From assembly GCA_029204045.2 (NCBI GenBank), contig CM055066.1, forward strand, positions 20,780,484 through 20,844,483: a stretch of DNA of 64,000 nt, in the 5' to 3' direction. The number at the start of each line of letters is the position of its first letter. The stretch's first letter is position 1. A model generated the notes under the pieces. That model saw nothing but the letters and a program-made list of their open reading frames with translations. It had not been told where the DNA came from and did no database searches. Both the position numbers and the translations under genes were made by a program. The stretch is from Tillandsia leiboldiana (lineage: Eukaryota; Streptophyta; Magnoliopsida; Poales; Bromeliaceae). Positions 21,970 through 34,639 of this stretch are shown here, one piece after another.

Positions 21970-22615
21970 CTGAAGGTGGAAACATCAACAGACCTACGTT
22001 CTTCGATGGAACAAATTATGCGTACTGAAAAGTACGGATGAAAGCATTTCTTATTTCCATTGGCGAACGGGTGTGGCAATCTATCGAGTTAGGATGGTGA
22101 AATCCAACTGAAGTTATTGTTGATGTTCACACCATCAAACCTAGGTCGAAATGGACCAAGGAAGAGATAGACTTATCTTCTTACAATGGCAAAGGAATTA
22201 ACGTTTTATTTAATGCCTTATCACAAATAGAATTCTCTCGCGTCTCGGCATGTGAGACTGCGAAAGAAATCTGGGATGTTCTTCAAGTTACACATGAGGG
22301 AACTAACCTTGTGAAGATTCAAAAGCTGCAAATGCTTACAAGCAGATTTGACTCTATTTTCATGGCAGAAAATGAATCATTCACAGACTACTATACACGA
22401 TTGCAAGACATCGTAAACACATGTGCTAACTTGGGAGAGAAGATTCCAGAATTTAAAATTATAAGAAAGATCTTAAGAACTCTTCCTGAAAGATTTCGTT
22501 CCAAGGTTACGGCAATTGAAACTATTAAACACCCGGACGAAATCCGTGTAGAAGAATTAGTTGGTTCATTACAAACATATGAAATGACATTTCCTACTAA
22601 CTATTCTTCTGGAAA
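21970..22615 (+). pseudogene. Element D gag, N-terminal part
   Basis: Frame reads GGNINRPTFFDGTNYAY, RMKAFLISIGERVW, WTKEEIDLSSYNGKG, EIWDVLQVTHEG and EFKIIRKILRTLPERF, the copia gag (UBN2-type) signature. ATA stands where the start ATG is expected, and TGA stops at 22026-22028 (where a tryptophan is usual) and 22098-22100 break it. It ends at the E insertion; the frame resumes at 31640 with KASTSKSSG. Confidence 0.9.
22611..22615. repeat. Left target-site duplication of element E (GGAAA)
   Basis: Repeated at 31635-31639 next to D's resumed gag. Confidence 0.93.
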
Positions 22616-24094
22616 TGTAGTAATCTAGAAAATTAAAGACTTTAAATTTACTTTGGAATTTATAAAATTAGTAATTTTGGCAAAATTTGGGGACAGTGGA
22701 TCAATAGTGGCCCAGAAATATCGACTTTTGATCAGGGGCTGATCTCGAAAATCCGAGAGCACCATTGTGATCGTCTCGACGAAACATGAAAAGTTCATAT
22801 TCACTTGACGACGATCCAACGGTCGGATCTTCCGCAAAACAGCGAAGAAGAACGGATCCCACAACTTAAGTTGTGAATAGTAACCTTGTATTTTTAATCC
22901 CCTTTCGACCACTATTGGCCGATTCACTGTCTGAAACCCTAACATAGGGGTATGAGTAGTCGAACCAAGATAATTTCGACGTTCTGAGCGCAATGGCACT
23001 GACGGATTTCACGTTTGGCGATCCGAGTGCATCGAAGTGCGTGCGTCGGATTGCGACCTACAAGAACTAGTTGGCCCGAGATTTTATCCGAGCGCCAAAT
23101 TAATCAAACAAATACGCTACTTGACAGGTCTCGACGAGCCAGACGTCGTGGCGAAGTCTGTTTCGCAATTCGTCGAGCGGATTTTCTCGAATTACGTGAA
23201 AGGTGTCAAAAAATCAATATTTTCTTAAAGAATCTATATATTTTGTGTACCAAAAATTCAGTGGATTAATCTATAAGGTTCTGGGTGCATTTTACATCTC
23301 CTGTGAAGATCCCAGAGGTTGGGGTTGAGTGTGAACAAGGTTTGAAGTTATTTTGCAAAAATCTTGCATTTATGTTATTTTGCCTCTTGGTCTTCTTAGG
23401 CTGGATACACGAGGGGTCTCGGGTGTAATACGAAGCACCAACTCCTCTGAGTTCCAGACCTAATCCCCGAAGTGTTGGAGGCTGAGGGACACAACACCAT
23501 TAGAGAGTGAATTCGAGAGAGTCAGAGGAAGGAAGAAAGTTGGACCAAACTCCTTCCTAAGTTGATCTGGAGTGCTCTGTGGATTTCCTTGGTGTTTGTG
23601 GAGCATCCTGGGAGGTTGCCGAGGTCGCGCGAAGAAGGGAGAAGGAAACCGGCTTCTTCCCATCTTCTATAACTCCGGCTAAGGTAAGGATTCCAAACCA
23701 ATGGTTGTTTGCACCCTAGACCCATAGCAGAAGCATAATTTGGCTCTTAGGATTCTCCATGCACAGCCCGAGTCCCCCATGCAAGTTGGTTGGCCGGCGG
23801 GAGCAAGGTCTCGCCGGAAACCTAGAATAGCTCCGCCTCGAGAGAACTTTGCAACCGATGAACCAAAATGGGAAATTAAATGATGGGCTTGGACTGTAGG
23901 AGCCAGTGATCATCTCCACCAAAATTGGTGAGGTTTGGTCAAGTACGGAAGTCGCAGAATGGAACCCTAGTTTTCGGGTTTTCGCATGTTGGCCGAGCTT
24001 CTTGCTCCGACGCCGGCGAGCTTCCCCGCCGCCGGCCACCTACCCAGAACACTTGCTGGGACCAAGGGGAGTGCATCCATGTACTTGCATGGCT

Positions 24095-24127
24095 TCCATG
24101 CATCTTGAAAATCAAGATGCCATGGAT
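24095..24127 (+). repeat. Hairpin in E left LTR
   Basis: GCATCTTGA and its exact complement TCAAGATGC flank a 3-base loop, and the stem extends outward by about six pairs with one bulge. The right LTR has the same structure at about 28485-28517. Confidence 0.85.
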
Positions 24128-26388
24128 GACCCGAGGAGTGAACCAAATGCGGCCGCCGGCGCTCCGGCCATCTCCGGCCGGGAAGAAATGGTCGGTAAGC
24201 TTCCTATGGACCAGTAGAATGTTTCCGTCCAAGTTGGAAGACTCCATAATGCCTCAGTAAAAATCCGCCATTAATGGTGGGAAGCTCCAAACCGAGCTTG
24301 CTCGCCGCCCGCCGCCGCCGTGCCCTGTCGCCGGGCACGGGTCCAGGTAAGGTTGTTTTGAGTTTTAGCCTCCAACTGGTCAAGTTGTTTGGTCCCAGAG
24401 CCCCTGTAAGGATGATCACAAATTTCGAAGCAAAAGCTTCATCTTCAACCTTGAGCTGCGGCCAACCCAGACAGTAAGGATGGCTCAGAGTTGTTGGGGG
24501 GTGTTCCTGCAACTTAGAGGAACATTTCCTTCCAAGTTGGAAAGGTTTTGGTGCAGTGATTGCAGAGAACAAGCTCAGGCAATGAGTTTGGTAGTTGTTA
24601 AGCTTTTGTGCACATAAGGTGTTTGATGAAATGCTACAGTGAGTTTTTAAATGGAATTAGGGTTCGATTATAAAATGAAAGTTGCTCCAAATAACCCCCT
24701 GAGCTTGATGCTCACTTCAGATCAAGTTAGATCTGTGTGGACAGAGGTTTGGAGCATTGTGCTTTATGTTAGTGAGCAAGGTGGTGGATCTTTTGATCCA
24801 GCCATTTCTGTGCTGCACTAGGGCAAGCACAGTGATTCTTGAGGTATTTTAAGCATGTGGTTCATGCAGAATTGGTTCCGGTTAAGTAGAAGTTGAGTTC
24901 TAATGTAATCAAGCTCTAAAAATAATGTTTGGCCAAGTCCTGTTTTTGGACTGTTTGAAAAACTGTAACAGTGAGCTCCTGGCTAATTTCGGGTCACTGG
25001 ACGCGATGCTCGCGTTAGATTTAGGTCTTCATGATCCGGAGAAATAAAAATGCAAAATGGCTATGTTAGAGGAGTGTTTTATGGCCCGAAGTTTTCCTCG
25101 GGTCCCGTGCTGCCGCAAATTGGTGAGCACGGTGTTCAGCAAGATAAATGTCACCTGCTGGAAGTGACGGTTCGTTAAAATGAATCTTCAGTTAAAAGAA
25201 CGAGCGAAAATAGTGCTAAAAAGACTTTGTTGGTCTAAGTGTGATTGTCAAACACTGAGGTTAAGTAATTAAAAAGGGTTAAGTGACTTAAAATGAGCTA
25301 AGAGTTAGAGTTGATCCCTGATCAATATGTTTGATTCAGGTTTGTCCAGTTTGCATCTGGTTCTGAGCGTACAGTCGATTCAGTCTTGTCGCCTGCGATT
25401 TGACAGGTGGGTTTATCTTCGATCCGGGCTTTATCATTTCGGCCCTCTGTGTACGGTATTGGTTGGACTCCTGTTTTTGGTAGCTTAACTATTACTTTGA
25501 GCCTGCCTTCCTTTCGATTCAGTTTATACTGCTTCATGCCTGAGTTATAACTTTTATCAGTTATCTGTTGCTTTACATAGTGCTTCCAGTATTCATATCA
25601 TTATTCTGGACATTGCCATGCCTGATTGGTCATTTGCTATGTTATATACCTGATTATCAGTACTTCCTGATTATATCTGATCCATGATATTTAGTTGCTG
25701 CTTATTCTTGCATATGAGTTGAGACTCAGTTGATTCTGATATTGCATCCCAGTGGGGATTTTCCCGGCTTGTTGCCGATTACCCGGTCAGTGGACCGAGA
25801 GCTTGAGCATTTGCATTATGACTGAGCTTGCTTTCCTGTTGATCAAATATTACACTGCTGAACACATAATTTTAATCAACTAAATGTTTTACTGAACGTC
25901 GTAGGGTCGCCTGAGTCTGTTCTTGTTTGATAGGACAAAGGCATTGCTCTTCGAAGTTTGGGCCTAAAACCTGTTTTCAAAATAGTTTTCTCAAAAATAT
26001 GTGTTTAGTTTTGTATGTTTGGTTGGTCTGCATTTGCTGTTGATCTTATGTTGAGTTGAGATTTGGATCTTATGTTGAGTTGAGATTTGCCTTTGATCTT
26101 GCATATGAGTTGAGATTCAGTTGATTAGTTGCTGATTATTCCTGCATAGGAGTTGAGATTCAGTTTATTGCATCCCAATGGGGATTTCCCGGCTTGTTGC
26201 CGATTAACCGGCCAGTGGACCGTGAGTTTGAGCATTTGCAATTGATCGCCCGCACCGTTGTACTTGACGAACATTGCCGGGGTCGCGCCCCTTGGATATT
26301 GTTCTTTACCGGTAAAGTGGTTAGCTGTGGCAACCCGTGACCCTTTGTGGAGGGAAATGTCAACCTACTGGTGCCAAATGGGCAAAAT

Positions 26389-26583
26389 CGCCTGAGGTTC
26401 TGTGAGACCAATAGTGGCATCGCCTGAGGTTCTGTGAGACCAATAGTGGCATTTGGCTGAGGTTCTGTTAGACCGAAAGTGGTATTTAGCCTGAGGTTCT
26501 ATGAGACCAATAGTGGCATCGCCTGAGGTTCTATGAGACCAATAGTGGCATCGCCTGAGGTTCTGTGAGACCGATAGTGGCAT
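26389..26583 (+). repeat. 32-bp minisatellite, six copies, E left LTR
   Basis: Six units beginning CGCCTGAGGTTCTGTGAGAC; the third and fourth units are more divergent. The copy in the right LTR is at 30769-30963. Confidence 0.93.
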
Positions 26584-27254
26584 TAGATTGGGTTACTTTA
26601 CTATTTCATTTATTTGATAAATATGTTGCTTTTAGTCTGCTTTTGTCTCATCTCATGATTCCTGATTTCGGTTTGAAGATATTCATTTGTTTGATACCTG
26701 CCTATACAATTATTCAGCATGCTTGGTTCATTATATTCCTGTCAAGATTATACATATTCCTGTTGGTTATTCATTCGCTTCATAAATGCTTACCTAATGT
26801 GATCTTTACTATCCGCTAGTATTGTATACCAGTAGGTACGATCTGCTATTTCTCGGCTCGTCGTGCCCACTGGGATACACTCCGGTGTGTCTCACACCCT
26901 CGGGTGACTATTTTTCAGGTCGAGCGGGTGTTGGGATGTCGGGACGAATTGGCGAGGTATCGATATAGAGGTTGACCCTAGACAGCCGAAAAGTTATGTA
27001 ATAAATGTTTAAGAAAAAGGAATTTGTACTTAAGTTGTAAAGTTTACTTGTATTATTATTATTTTTGTAGTACGTAGTTAGTACTTTGATGTTGTTGCCA
27101 AGCTAGTCGTGCATATATAGAAAAGGCTCAATTCCATAGGGGATTGGGACTCTTCTATATATGTGGCAGTCTGTCATTGCCCTGGATGATTTGCAACTCT
27201 GATTAAAAAAAAAAAAAAAATTTATACACTGGTTTTTGAACTCGGGGCGTGACA

Positions 27255-27674
27255 GATTAGATGGTATCAGAGCAATAGGAATACGATGCCTAGGTTTGGC
27301 TTGGAACGAACCCTATGATGACTTGTGTTCACGAGAGAGCGCTGGGTTTCGGAATAGTGGTTTGAAACTTAGATATGTTCCGTATTCGGGTTTTGAGAAT
27401 CATTGTTAGTACAAGGTTAGCGGTCATGGTTTCGGCCGTGGGCTTGATGTTTCAGTGGAGCCAGAGGGCTCAGATCAGTACAATACATGTGGTTGAAGGA
27501 TTTACTTTTGAGTGTTCCCGTGTCATAATTCAGTGGCTTGTGTGCCCAATGATAATCCTGGTTTGGGTTGGATTTAAATTTTGGCCTATGTGTCAATTTT
27601 AATAAGAAGTTGGAAAATAGTGAATTATGGTTCTAGTTTCTTGGGGATAGATAGGGTAGCATTCCTGACCACGT
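27255..27674 (+). other. Remaining interior of element E
   Basis: About 420 bp of leader after the primer-binding site, ending at a deletion junction where the truncated right LTR begins. No coding motif found and no polypurine tract. Confidence 0.75.
27262..27273 (+). other. Primer-binding site of element E
   Basis: TGGTATCAGAGC, 7 bp after the left LTR end. Confidence 0.9.
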
Positions 27675-30600
27675 GTGCATTTTACATCTCCTGTGAAGAT
27701 CCCAGAGGTTGGGGTTGAGTGTGAACAAGGTTTGAAGTTATTTTGCAAAAATCTTGCATTTATGTTATTTTGCCTCTTGGTCTTCTTGGGCTGGATACAC
27801 GAGGGGTCTTGGGTGTAATACGAAGCACCAACTCCTCTGAGTTCCAGACCTAATCCCCGATGTGTTGGAGGCTGAGGGACACAACACCATTAGAGAGTGA
27901 ATTCGAGAGAGTGAGAGGAAGGAAGAAAGTTGGACCAAACTCCTTCCTAAGTTGATCTGGAGTGCTATGTGGATTTCCTTGGTGTCTGTGGAGCATCCTG
28001 GGAGGTTGCCGAGGTCGCGCGAAGAAGGGAGAAGGAAACCGGCTTCTTCCCATCTTCTACAACTCCGGCTAAGGTAAGGATTCCAAACCAATGGTTGTTT
28101 GCACCCTAGACCCATAGCAGAAGCCTAATTTGGCTCTTAGGATTCTCCATGCACAGCCCGAGCCCCCCATGCAAGTTGGTTGGCCGGCGGGAGCAAGGTC
28201 TCGCCGGAAACCTAGAATAGCTCCGCCTCGAGAGAACTTTGCAACCGATGAACCAAAATGGGAAATTAAATGATGGGCTTGGACTGTAGGAGCCAGTGAT
28301 CATCTCCACCAAAATTGGTGAGGTTTGGTCAAGTACGGAAGTCGCAGAATGGAACCCTAGTTTTCGGGTTTTCGCATGTTGGCCGAGCTTCTTGCTTCGG
28401 CGCCGGCGAGCTTCCTCGCCGCCGGCCACCTACCCAGAACACTTGTTGGGACCAAGGGGAGTGCATCCATGTACTTGCATGGCTTCCATGCATCTTGAAA
28501 ATCAAGATGCCATGGATGACCCGAGGAGTGAACCAAATGCGGCCGCCGGTGCTCCGGCTATCTCCGGCCGGGAAGAAATGGTCAGGAAGCTTCCTATGGA
28601 CCAGTAGAATGTTTCCGTCCAAGTTGGAAGACTCCATAATGCCTCAGTAAAAATCCGCAATTAATGGTGGGAAGCTCCAAACCGAGCTTGCTCGCCGCCC
28701 GCCGCCGCCGTGCCCTGTCGCCGGCCACGGGTCCTGGTAAGGTTGTTTTGAGTTTTAGCCTCCAACTGGTCAAGTTGTTTGGTCCCAGAGCCCCTGTAAG
28801 GATGATCACAAATTTCGAAGCAAAAGCTTCATCTTCAACCTTGAGCTGCGGCAAACCCAGACAGTAAGGATGGCTCAGATTTGTTGGGGGGTGTTCCTGC
28901 AACTTAGAGGAACATTTCCTTCCAAGTTGGAAAGGTTTTGGTGCAGTGATTGCAGAGAACAAGCTCCGGGAATGAGTTTGGTAGTTGTTAAGCTTTTGTG
29001 CACATAAGGTGTTTGATGAAATGCTACAGTGAGTTTTTAAATGGAATTAGGGTTCGATTATAAAATAAAAGTTGCTCCAAATAACCCCCTGAGCTTGATG
29101 CTCACTTCAGATCAAGTTAGATCTGTGTGGACAGAGGTTTGGAGCATTGTGCTTTATGTTAGTGAGCAAGGTGGTGGATCTTTTGATCCAGCCATTTCTG
29201 TGCTGCACTAGGGCAAGCACAGTGATTCTTGACGTATTTTAAGCATGTGGTTCATGCAGAATTGGTTATGGTTAAGTAGAAGTTGAGTTCTAATGTAATC
29301 AAGCTCTAAAAATAATGTTTGGCCAAGTGCTGTTTTTGGACTGTTTGAAAAACTGTAACAGTGAGCTCCTGGCTAATTTCGGGTCACTGGACGCGATGCT
29401 CACGTTAGATTTAGGTTTTGATGATCCGGAGAAACAAAAATACAAAATGGCTATGTTAGAGGAGTGTTTTATGGCCCGAAGTTTTCCTCGGGTCCCGTGC
29501 TGCCGCAAATTGGTGAGCACGGTGTTCAGCAAGATAAATGTCACCTGCTGGAAGTGACGGTTCGTTAAAATGAATCTTCAGTTAAAAGAACGAGCGAAAA
29601 TAGTGCTAAAAAGACTTTGTTGGTCTAAGTGTGATTGTCAAACACTGAGGTTAAGTAATTAAAAAGGGTTAAGTGACTTGAAATGAGCTAAGAGTTAGAG
29701 TTGATCCCTGATCAATATGTTTGATTCAGGTTTGTCCAGTTTGCATCTGGTTCTGAGCGTACAGTCGATTCAGTCTTGTCGCCTGCGATTTGACAGGTGG
29801 GTTTATCTTCGGTCCGGGCTTTATCATTTCGGCCCTCTGTGTACGGTATTGGTTGGACTCCTGTTTTTGGTAGCTTAACTATTACTTTGAGCCTGCCTTC
29901 CTTTCGATTCAGTTTATACTGCTTCATGCCTGAGTTATAACTTTTATCAGTTATCTGTTGCTTTACATAGTGCTTCCAGTATTCATATCATTATTCTGGA
30001 CATTGCCATGCCTGATTGGTCATTTGCTAGGTTATATACCTGATTATCAGTACTTCCTGATTATATCTGATCCATGATATTTAGTTGCTGCTTATTCTTG
30101 CATATGAGTTGAGACTCAGTTGATTCTGATATTGCATCCCAGTGGAGATTTTCCCGGCTTGTTGCCGATTACCTGGTCAGTGGACCGAGAGCTTGAGCAT
30201 TTGCATTATGACTGAGCTTGCTTTCCTGTTGATCAAATATTACACTGCTGAACACATAATTTTAATCAACTAAATGTTTTACTGAACGTCGTATGGTCGC
30301 CTGTGTCTGTTCTTGTTTGATAGGACAAAGGCATTGCTCTTCGAAGTTTGGGCCTAAAACCTGTTTTCAAAATAGTTTTCTCAAAAATATGTGTTTAGTT
30401 TTGTATGTTTGGTTGGTCTGCATGATTGAGTTGAGATTTGCTGTTGATCTTATGTTGAGTTGAGATTTTCCTTTGATCTTGCATATGAGTTGAGATTCAG
30501 TTGATTAGTTGCTGATTATTCCTGCATAAGAGTTGAGATTCAGTTGATTGCATCCTAGTGGGGATTTCCCGGCTTGTTGCCGATTAACCGGTCAGTGGAC

Positions 30601-31634
30601 CGTGAGTTTGAGCATTTGCAATTGATCGCCCGCACCGTTGTACTTCACGAACATTGCCGGAGTCGCGCCCCGAGGATATTGTTCTTTACCGGTAAAGTGG
30701 TTAGCTGTGGCAACCCGTGACCCTTTGTGGAGGGAAATGTCAACCTGCTGGTGCCAAATGGGCAAAATCGCCTGAGGTTCTGTGAGACCAATAGTGGCAT
30801 CGCCTGAGGGTCTGTGAGACCAATAGTGGCATTTGGCTGAGGTTCTGTGAGACCGAAAGTGGTATTTAGCCTGAGGTTCTGTGAGACCAATAGTGGCATC
30901 GCCTGAGGTTCTGTGAGACCAATAGTGGCATCGCCTAAGGTTCTGTGAGACCGATAGTGGCATTAGATTGGGTTACTTTACTATTTCATTTATTTGATAA
31001 ATATGTTGCTTTTAGTCTGCTTTTGTCTCATCTCATGATTCCTGATTTCGGTTTGAAGATATTCATTTGTTTGATACCTGCCTATACAATTATTCAGCAT
31101 GCTTGGTTCATTATATTCCTGTCAAGATTATACATATTCCTGTTGGTTATTCATTCGCTTCATAAATGCTTACCTAATGTGATCTTTACTATCCGCTAGT
31201 ATTGTATACCAGTAGGTACGATCTGCTATTTCTCGGCTCGTCGTGCCCACTGGGATACACTCCGGTGTGTCTCACACCCTCGGGTGACTGTTTTTCAGGT
31301 CGAGCGGGTGTTGGGATGTCGGGGCGAATTGGCGAGGTATCGATATAGAGGTTGACCCTGGACAGCCGAAAAGTTATGTAATAAATGTTTAAGAAAAAGG
31401 AATTTGTACTTAAGTTGTAAAGTTTACTTGTATTATTATTATTTTTGTAGTACGTAGTTAGTACTTTGATGTTGTTGCCAAGCTAGCCGTGCATATATAG
31501 AAAAGGCTCAATTCCATAGGGGATTGGGACTCTTCTATATATGTGGCGGTCTGTCATTGCCCTGGATGATTTGCAACTCTGATTAAAAAAAAAAAAAAAA
31601 ATTATACACTGGTTTTTGAACTCGGGGCGTGACA
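27675..31634 (+). repeat. Right LTR of element E, truncated at its 5' end
   Basis: Matches 23285-27254 at an offset of 4390 bp with only small indels; the first ~670 bp of the LTR are missing together with most of the interior. Ends GGGGCGTGACA before GGAAA. Confidence 0.92.
30769..30963 (+). repeat. 32-bp minisatellite, six copies, E right LTR
   Basis: Same array as 26389-26583, with the same copy number and scattered substitutions. Confidence 0.93.
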
Positions 31635-31639
31635 GGAAA
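31635..31639. repeat. Right target-site duplication of element E (GGAAA)
   Basis: Matches 22611-22615. Confidence 0.93.
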
Positions 31640-32630
31640 AGCATCTACTTCTAAGTCTTCAGGTTTCGCGTTGAAAACTACAAAAGAAGAAGACGCGAAT
31701 TCATCCTCCTCAGGCGACGATGAGAACCTATCTATGGAGGACTTTGAGAAGCAGCTTGCTCTCTTGACAAGAAATTTTCGCCGAAACTTTCGAAGGGGTA
31801 ATTCAAGTAAAACTTCATCCTCCGGAAAGTGGAAGAAAGGCAAAGGTTTTTCAAGCCAAAAGTCAAGAAAGCAAGAAAGTTTTTCAAAGGATAAGAAAAG
31901 CTCAGAAAGACAAGTCCAATGCTTCAAGTGCCGAGGATACGGCCATATCTCGACGGAGTGTCCAAATAAGAATCCGTCCAAGAATAAGGCGATGCAGGCC
32001 GTCACTTGTGATGACACCTCAACGTCAAATGAGTCATCTTCAAGTGATGAAGAGAACAACGCAACGGCATTCCACGCGTCCATATCTTCACCCTTCATGT
32101 GCTTAATGGCAAGTACATCCGACTCACTGTCCAACCCCACTGTTGAAAAGATTGCAACGGACGATGAATCGGATAATTCGGAAGGTGAAGACTTTGCTCT
32201 TCCCTACCATAAACTTCTGAGGGATTTAAAGAAACTGGCAAAGCAAAACAAGAGTTTGAGAGGGAGATTGCAGGATCTCGTAGAAGAAGCAAAAAGGGCA
32301 ACTTCTCTCTCAAACGCTCTTGAAGTGGAAAGGGATAATCTGATTAAAGTAAATGTTTCCCTTCAAGAGTCCAATGAGCATTTCGAGAAGAATTATGTAG
32401 ATATGGTGAACAAAGCGAACTACTTCTTGAAGCTCTACGGCGAGGCTCGACAGGAAAAAATGGAAATGACGGAGACCATTTGCCAACTCAAGGATGATTT
32501 AAAGCAATTTTCTTCTGGAAGGAGTAAGTTGGATAGGATTCTTGGTCTTGGTCAAACAAATAAATTCGGCCTCGGATACAATCGAACTGAAGACAATTTT
32601 AGTTCGGTTGGGACAGTCTTTGTGCCCTAG
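31640..32630 (+). pseudogene. Element D gag, C-terminal part with first zinc knuckle and coiled coil
   Basis: About 330 codons. Acidic segment (EEDANSSSSGDDENLS), basic stretch, zinc knuckle CFKCRGYGHISTEC, a second acidic/serine segment, then a coiled coil (about 32220-32520) with LRDLKKLAKQNKSLRG and LSNALEVERDNL, and the conserved GLGYN tail. It ends in TAG at 32628-32630; element J has CAG at this place, so this is a C-to-T nonsense change. The frame resumes immediately after the stop. An extended coiled-coil gag of this kind is typical of Sireviruses. Confidence 0.92.
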
Positions 32631-33966
32631 TCGGTATCTCCTCCTCCGACACCGGAATTGACGACAAACAGCGACAACAAACCTACTTCACCCTCTTCGG
32701 GATCGTCAAGTACCAAGGTATGTTTTCGTTGTGGTATTGCAGGGCACATAAGAAGGAATTGCAAGAATGGAGCGCTAAGATCAAATCAAGCACATCTTGC
32801 AACTACTACCAATGAGTTCATTTCCCGCAAATCAAAGAAGAATCCTTCAAAAGGAAAGAACATTGGTAGTACATCAAACAAGACGACGACGTCAAGGAAA
32901 AGCGATGGATCAATCAAGACGCTTTCACCAAAGGTATCAACTTCACAATCATTTCCGACGTATGCCAAAACTCGAAAGGTTTGGGTACGCAAAGGTGAAA
33001 TCTTCCCTTGTCTTGTTGTTCATACTTCTTTACACGCTTATGATAATTCGTCTTGGTATTTGGATAGTGGTTGTTCTCGTCACATGACCCGTGACAAAAA
33101 CTGTTTTCAAACTTTAGAGAAAATCTCCGGAGGACATGTTGTTTTCGGAGACGGTCGTTCTTCCAAAATTGTTGGAAAGGGAACAATCGCTATTCCTGAA
33201 GGCCCCGTTTTGAATAATGTTTTATTTGTTGAAGGCCTTAAGACTAACCTCATTAGTATAAGTCAACTTTGTGACAATGGATTCTCAGTTAATTTTTCTT
33301 TTGTAGAATGTGTTGTAACTGATAAGGACCAGGTATTCTTTTTAAAAGGAGTTAGATCGGAAAATAATTGCTATGTTGTTTCAAACAAAGTTTCTGAAAA
33401 ATGTAACCTAGTTTCTTTGGATAATGAAACTGTTTGGCATGAAAGACTAGGTCACATGAATTTTAAAGAACTAGCAAGGATTTCAAATAAGAACGTGGTT
33501 AAGGGGGTTCCTAAACTTTTATATAAAGAAAACATTGTGTGTGGTGGTTGTCAAAAGGGAAAACAATCAAGAGTTGCACACAAGAACTTGAACCAAGTCG
33601 GTACCAAACGGCCCTTGGAATTACTGCATATGGATTTAATGGGGCCGGTTCGTCAACCATCTTTAGGAGGTAAATGGTATATTTTTCTTTTGGTAGATGA
33701 TTTCTCTAGGCATTCTTGGGTAAATTTTTTAAAAGAGAAAGCGGATACTTTCGACTCTTTTCATGAGGTTTGTCATCGTATTATGAATGAAAGAAATGAA
33801 AAGATCGTTCGTGTTCGAAGTGACAGAGGTGGAGAATTCATTAATTCAAAATTTATTGATTTTTGCACTTCCAATGGGATAAAACATGAATTCTCAGCAC
33901 CCTATACACCTCAGCATAATGGTGTTGTTGAGCGCAAAAACAGGGTTGTTCAAGAGATGGCGTGTG
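32631..33966 (+). pseudogene. Element D second zinc knuckle, protease and integrase (truncated)
   Basis: Continues in frame: zinc knuckle CFRCGIAGHIRRNC (~32725-32770), protease active site WYLDSGCSRHMT (~33055-33090), GAG-pre-integrase zinc motif WHERLGHMNF with CGGCQKGK (~33435-33560), and the integrase core with catalytic residues in LHMDLMGP, RSDRGGEF and the ERKN segment. The frame is open from 32631 until element F interrupts it at 33967; the last true residues are VVQEMA. RT and RNase H are not found downstream in this copy. Confidence 0.93.
33962..33966. repeat. Probable left target-site duplication of element F (GTGTG)
   Basis: GTGTG precedes TGTCATGCCCC. Element J at 61605-61611 shows the uninterrupted site. 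The right partner is not in the window. Confidence 0.55.
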
Positions 33967-34639
33967 TGTCATGCCCCGGGGTCGAGACTGCGCCCCGGGC
34001 TTGCCAACAGATCCGCCGCCCATATGGGAAGCCCCGTATAGACGTAGCGACTAACCTGCAAGGAAACATCTACACTAATAGATATCAGAGAGAAATAGTA
34101 AGAGCTGAGCTAAAAACCAAAACATAAGGTACAGCTACCTCACAAGTATAAATACAATACATCCTCACCACAAAATACAAGAGTCTCTCAGATAGCAGGA
34201 AATAAAAGGTACAATTCGATACCTCACTACAAAAGTCTCTCGACATGACACACTCCAAATAAAGTAGGGGTACATCTAAACACACACGCTGAAGAAGACG
34301 GGGAGGGATCTATCTCGCGACTCCCTTACCTCGGTCTGATGGAGCTGGATCAGCAACAGGAACAGCAGGAACTGGAGCAGAAGTCCCTGGGGAAAAGACA
34401 CCACGACGGATGTGAGAACTACATCCCACAGTAGTTCTCAGTGGGTGCCGCCAACAAGCCCGACGGTCTGCCCACCAAGTCTACTAGAGGCATAGAATAA
34501 AATATGCAGTGCTGTAAGGAAAAACTGGAGAAGTAAGGTCTACAGCTACAATGCCTCTATCTAGATGCTCTACGAGTGGAACAGGAAGAACAATATGCTA
34601 GGGGGACAAATGCGTCGACAAGTCGGGAAAGAGGAACTC

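Larger units (their letters stand above)
22616..27254 (+). repeat. Left LTR of element E (4639 bp)
   Basis: Positions 23285-27254 are repeated at 27675-31634 with few differences. Contents: a strong hairpin (24095-24127), a diverged internal duplication (25744-25816 and 26170-26241), a 32-bp minisatellite (26389-26583), a long imperfect inverted repeat (27112-27163) and an A16 run (27205-27220). No convincing gene; the short open frames are not conserved between strands or copies in a coding manner. Confidence 0.9.
22616..31634 (+). mobile_element. Element E: large LTR retrotransposon remnant inserted in D, interior mostly deleted
   Basis: Starts TGTAG and ends GGGGCGTGACA, flanked by GGAAA duplications. 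It has a full 4639-bp left LTR, only about 420 bp of interior, and a right LTR lacking its first ~670 bp. The primer-binding site is initiator tRNA-Met and the LTR end matches B and G, so it is probably a chromovirus-related gypsy element. No coding capacity remains. Confidence 0.9.
20697..33966 (+). mobile_element. Element D: Sirevirus-like Ty1/copia retrotransposon, split by E and cut by F
   Basis: 5' LTR (20697-21932), primer-binding site, gag start (21970-22615), element E with GGAAA duplications, then gag remainder, protease and integrase (31640-33966), ended by insertion of element F in integrase. A long gag with coiled coil, two separate zinc knuckles and palindrome clusters in the LTR points to the Sirevirus (SIRE/Maximus) lineage. 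Its RT, RNase H and 3' LTR are not found to the right within the window. It has lost the gag start codon (ATA where ATG is expected) and has in-frame stops at 22026, 22098 and 32628. Confidence 0.9.

Noticed and set aside
23716..24572. Frames around 100-120 codons in the E LTR, repeated in the second LTR at 28106-28962.
   Set aside because: Repetition comes from LTR duplication; both strands are open and no motif is recognisable. A captured gene fragment cannot be excluded but is not supported.
26389..26583. Possible CRISPR-like array because of regular 32-bp repeats.
   Set aside because: Units are directly tandem without spacers, inside a plant retrotransposon LTR.
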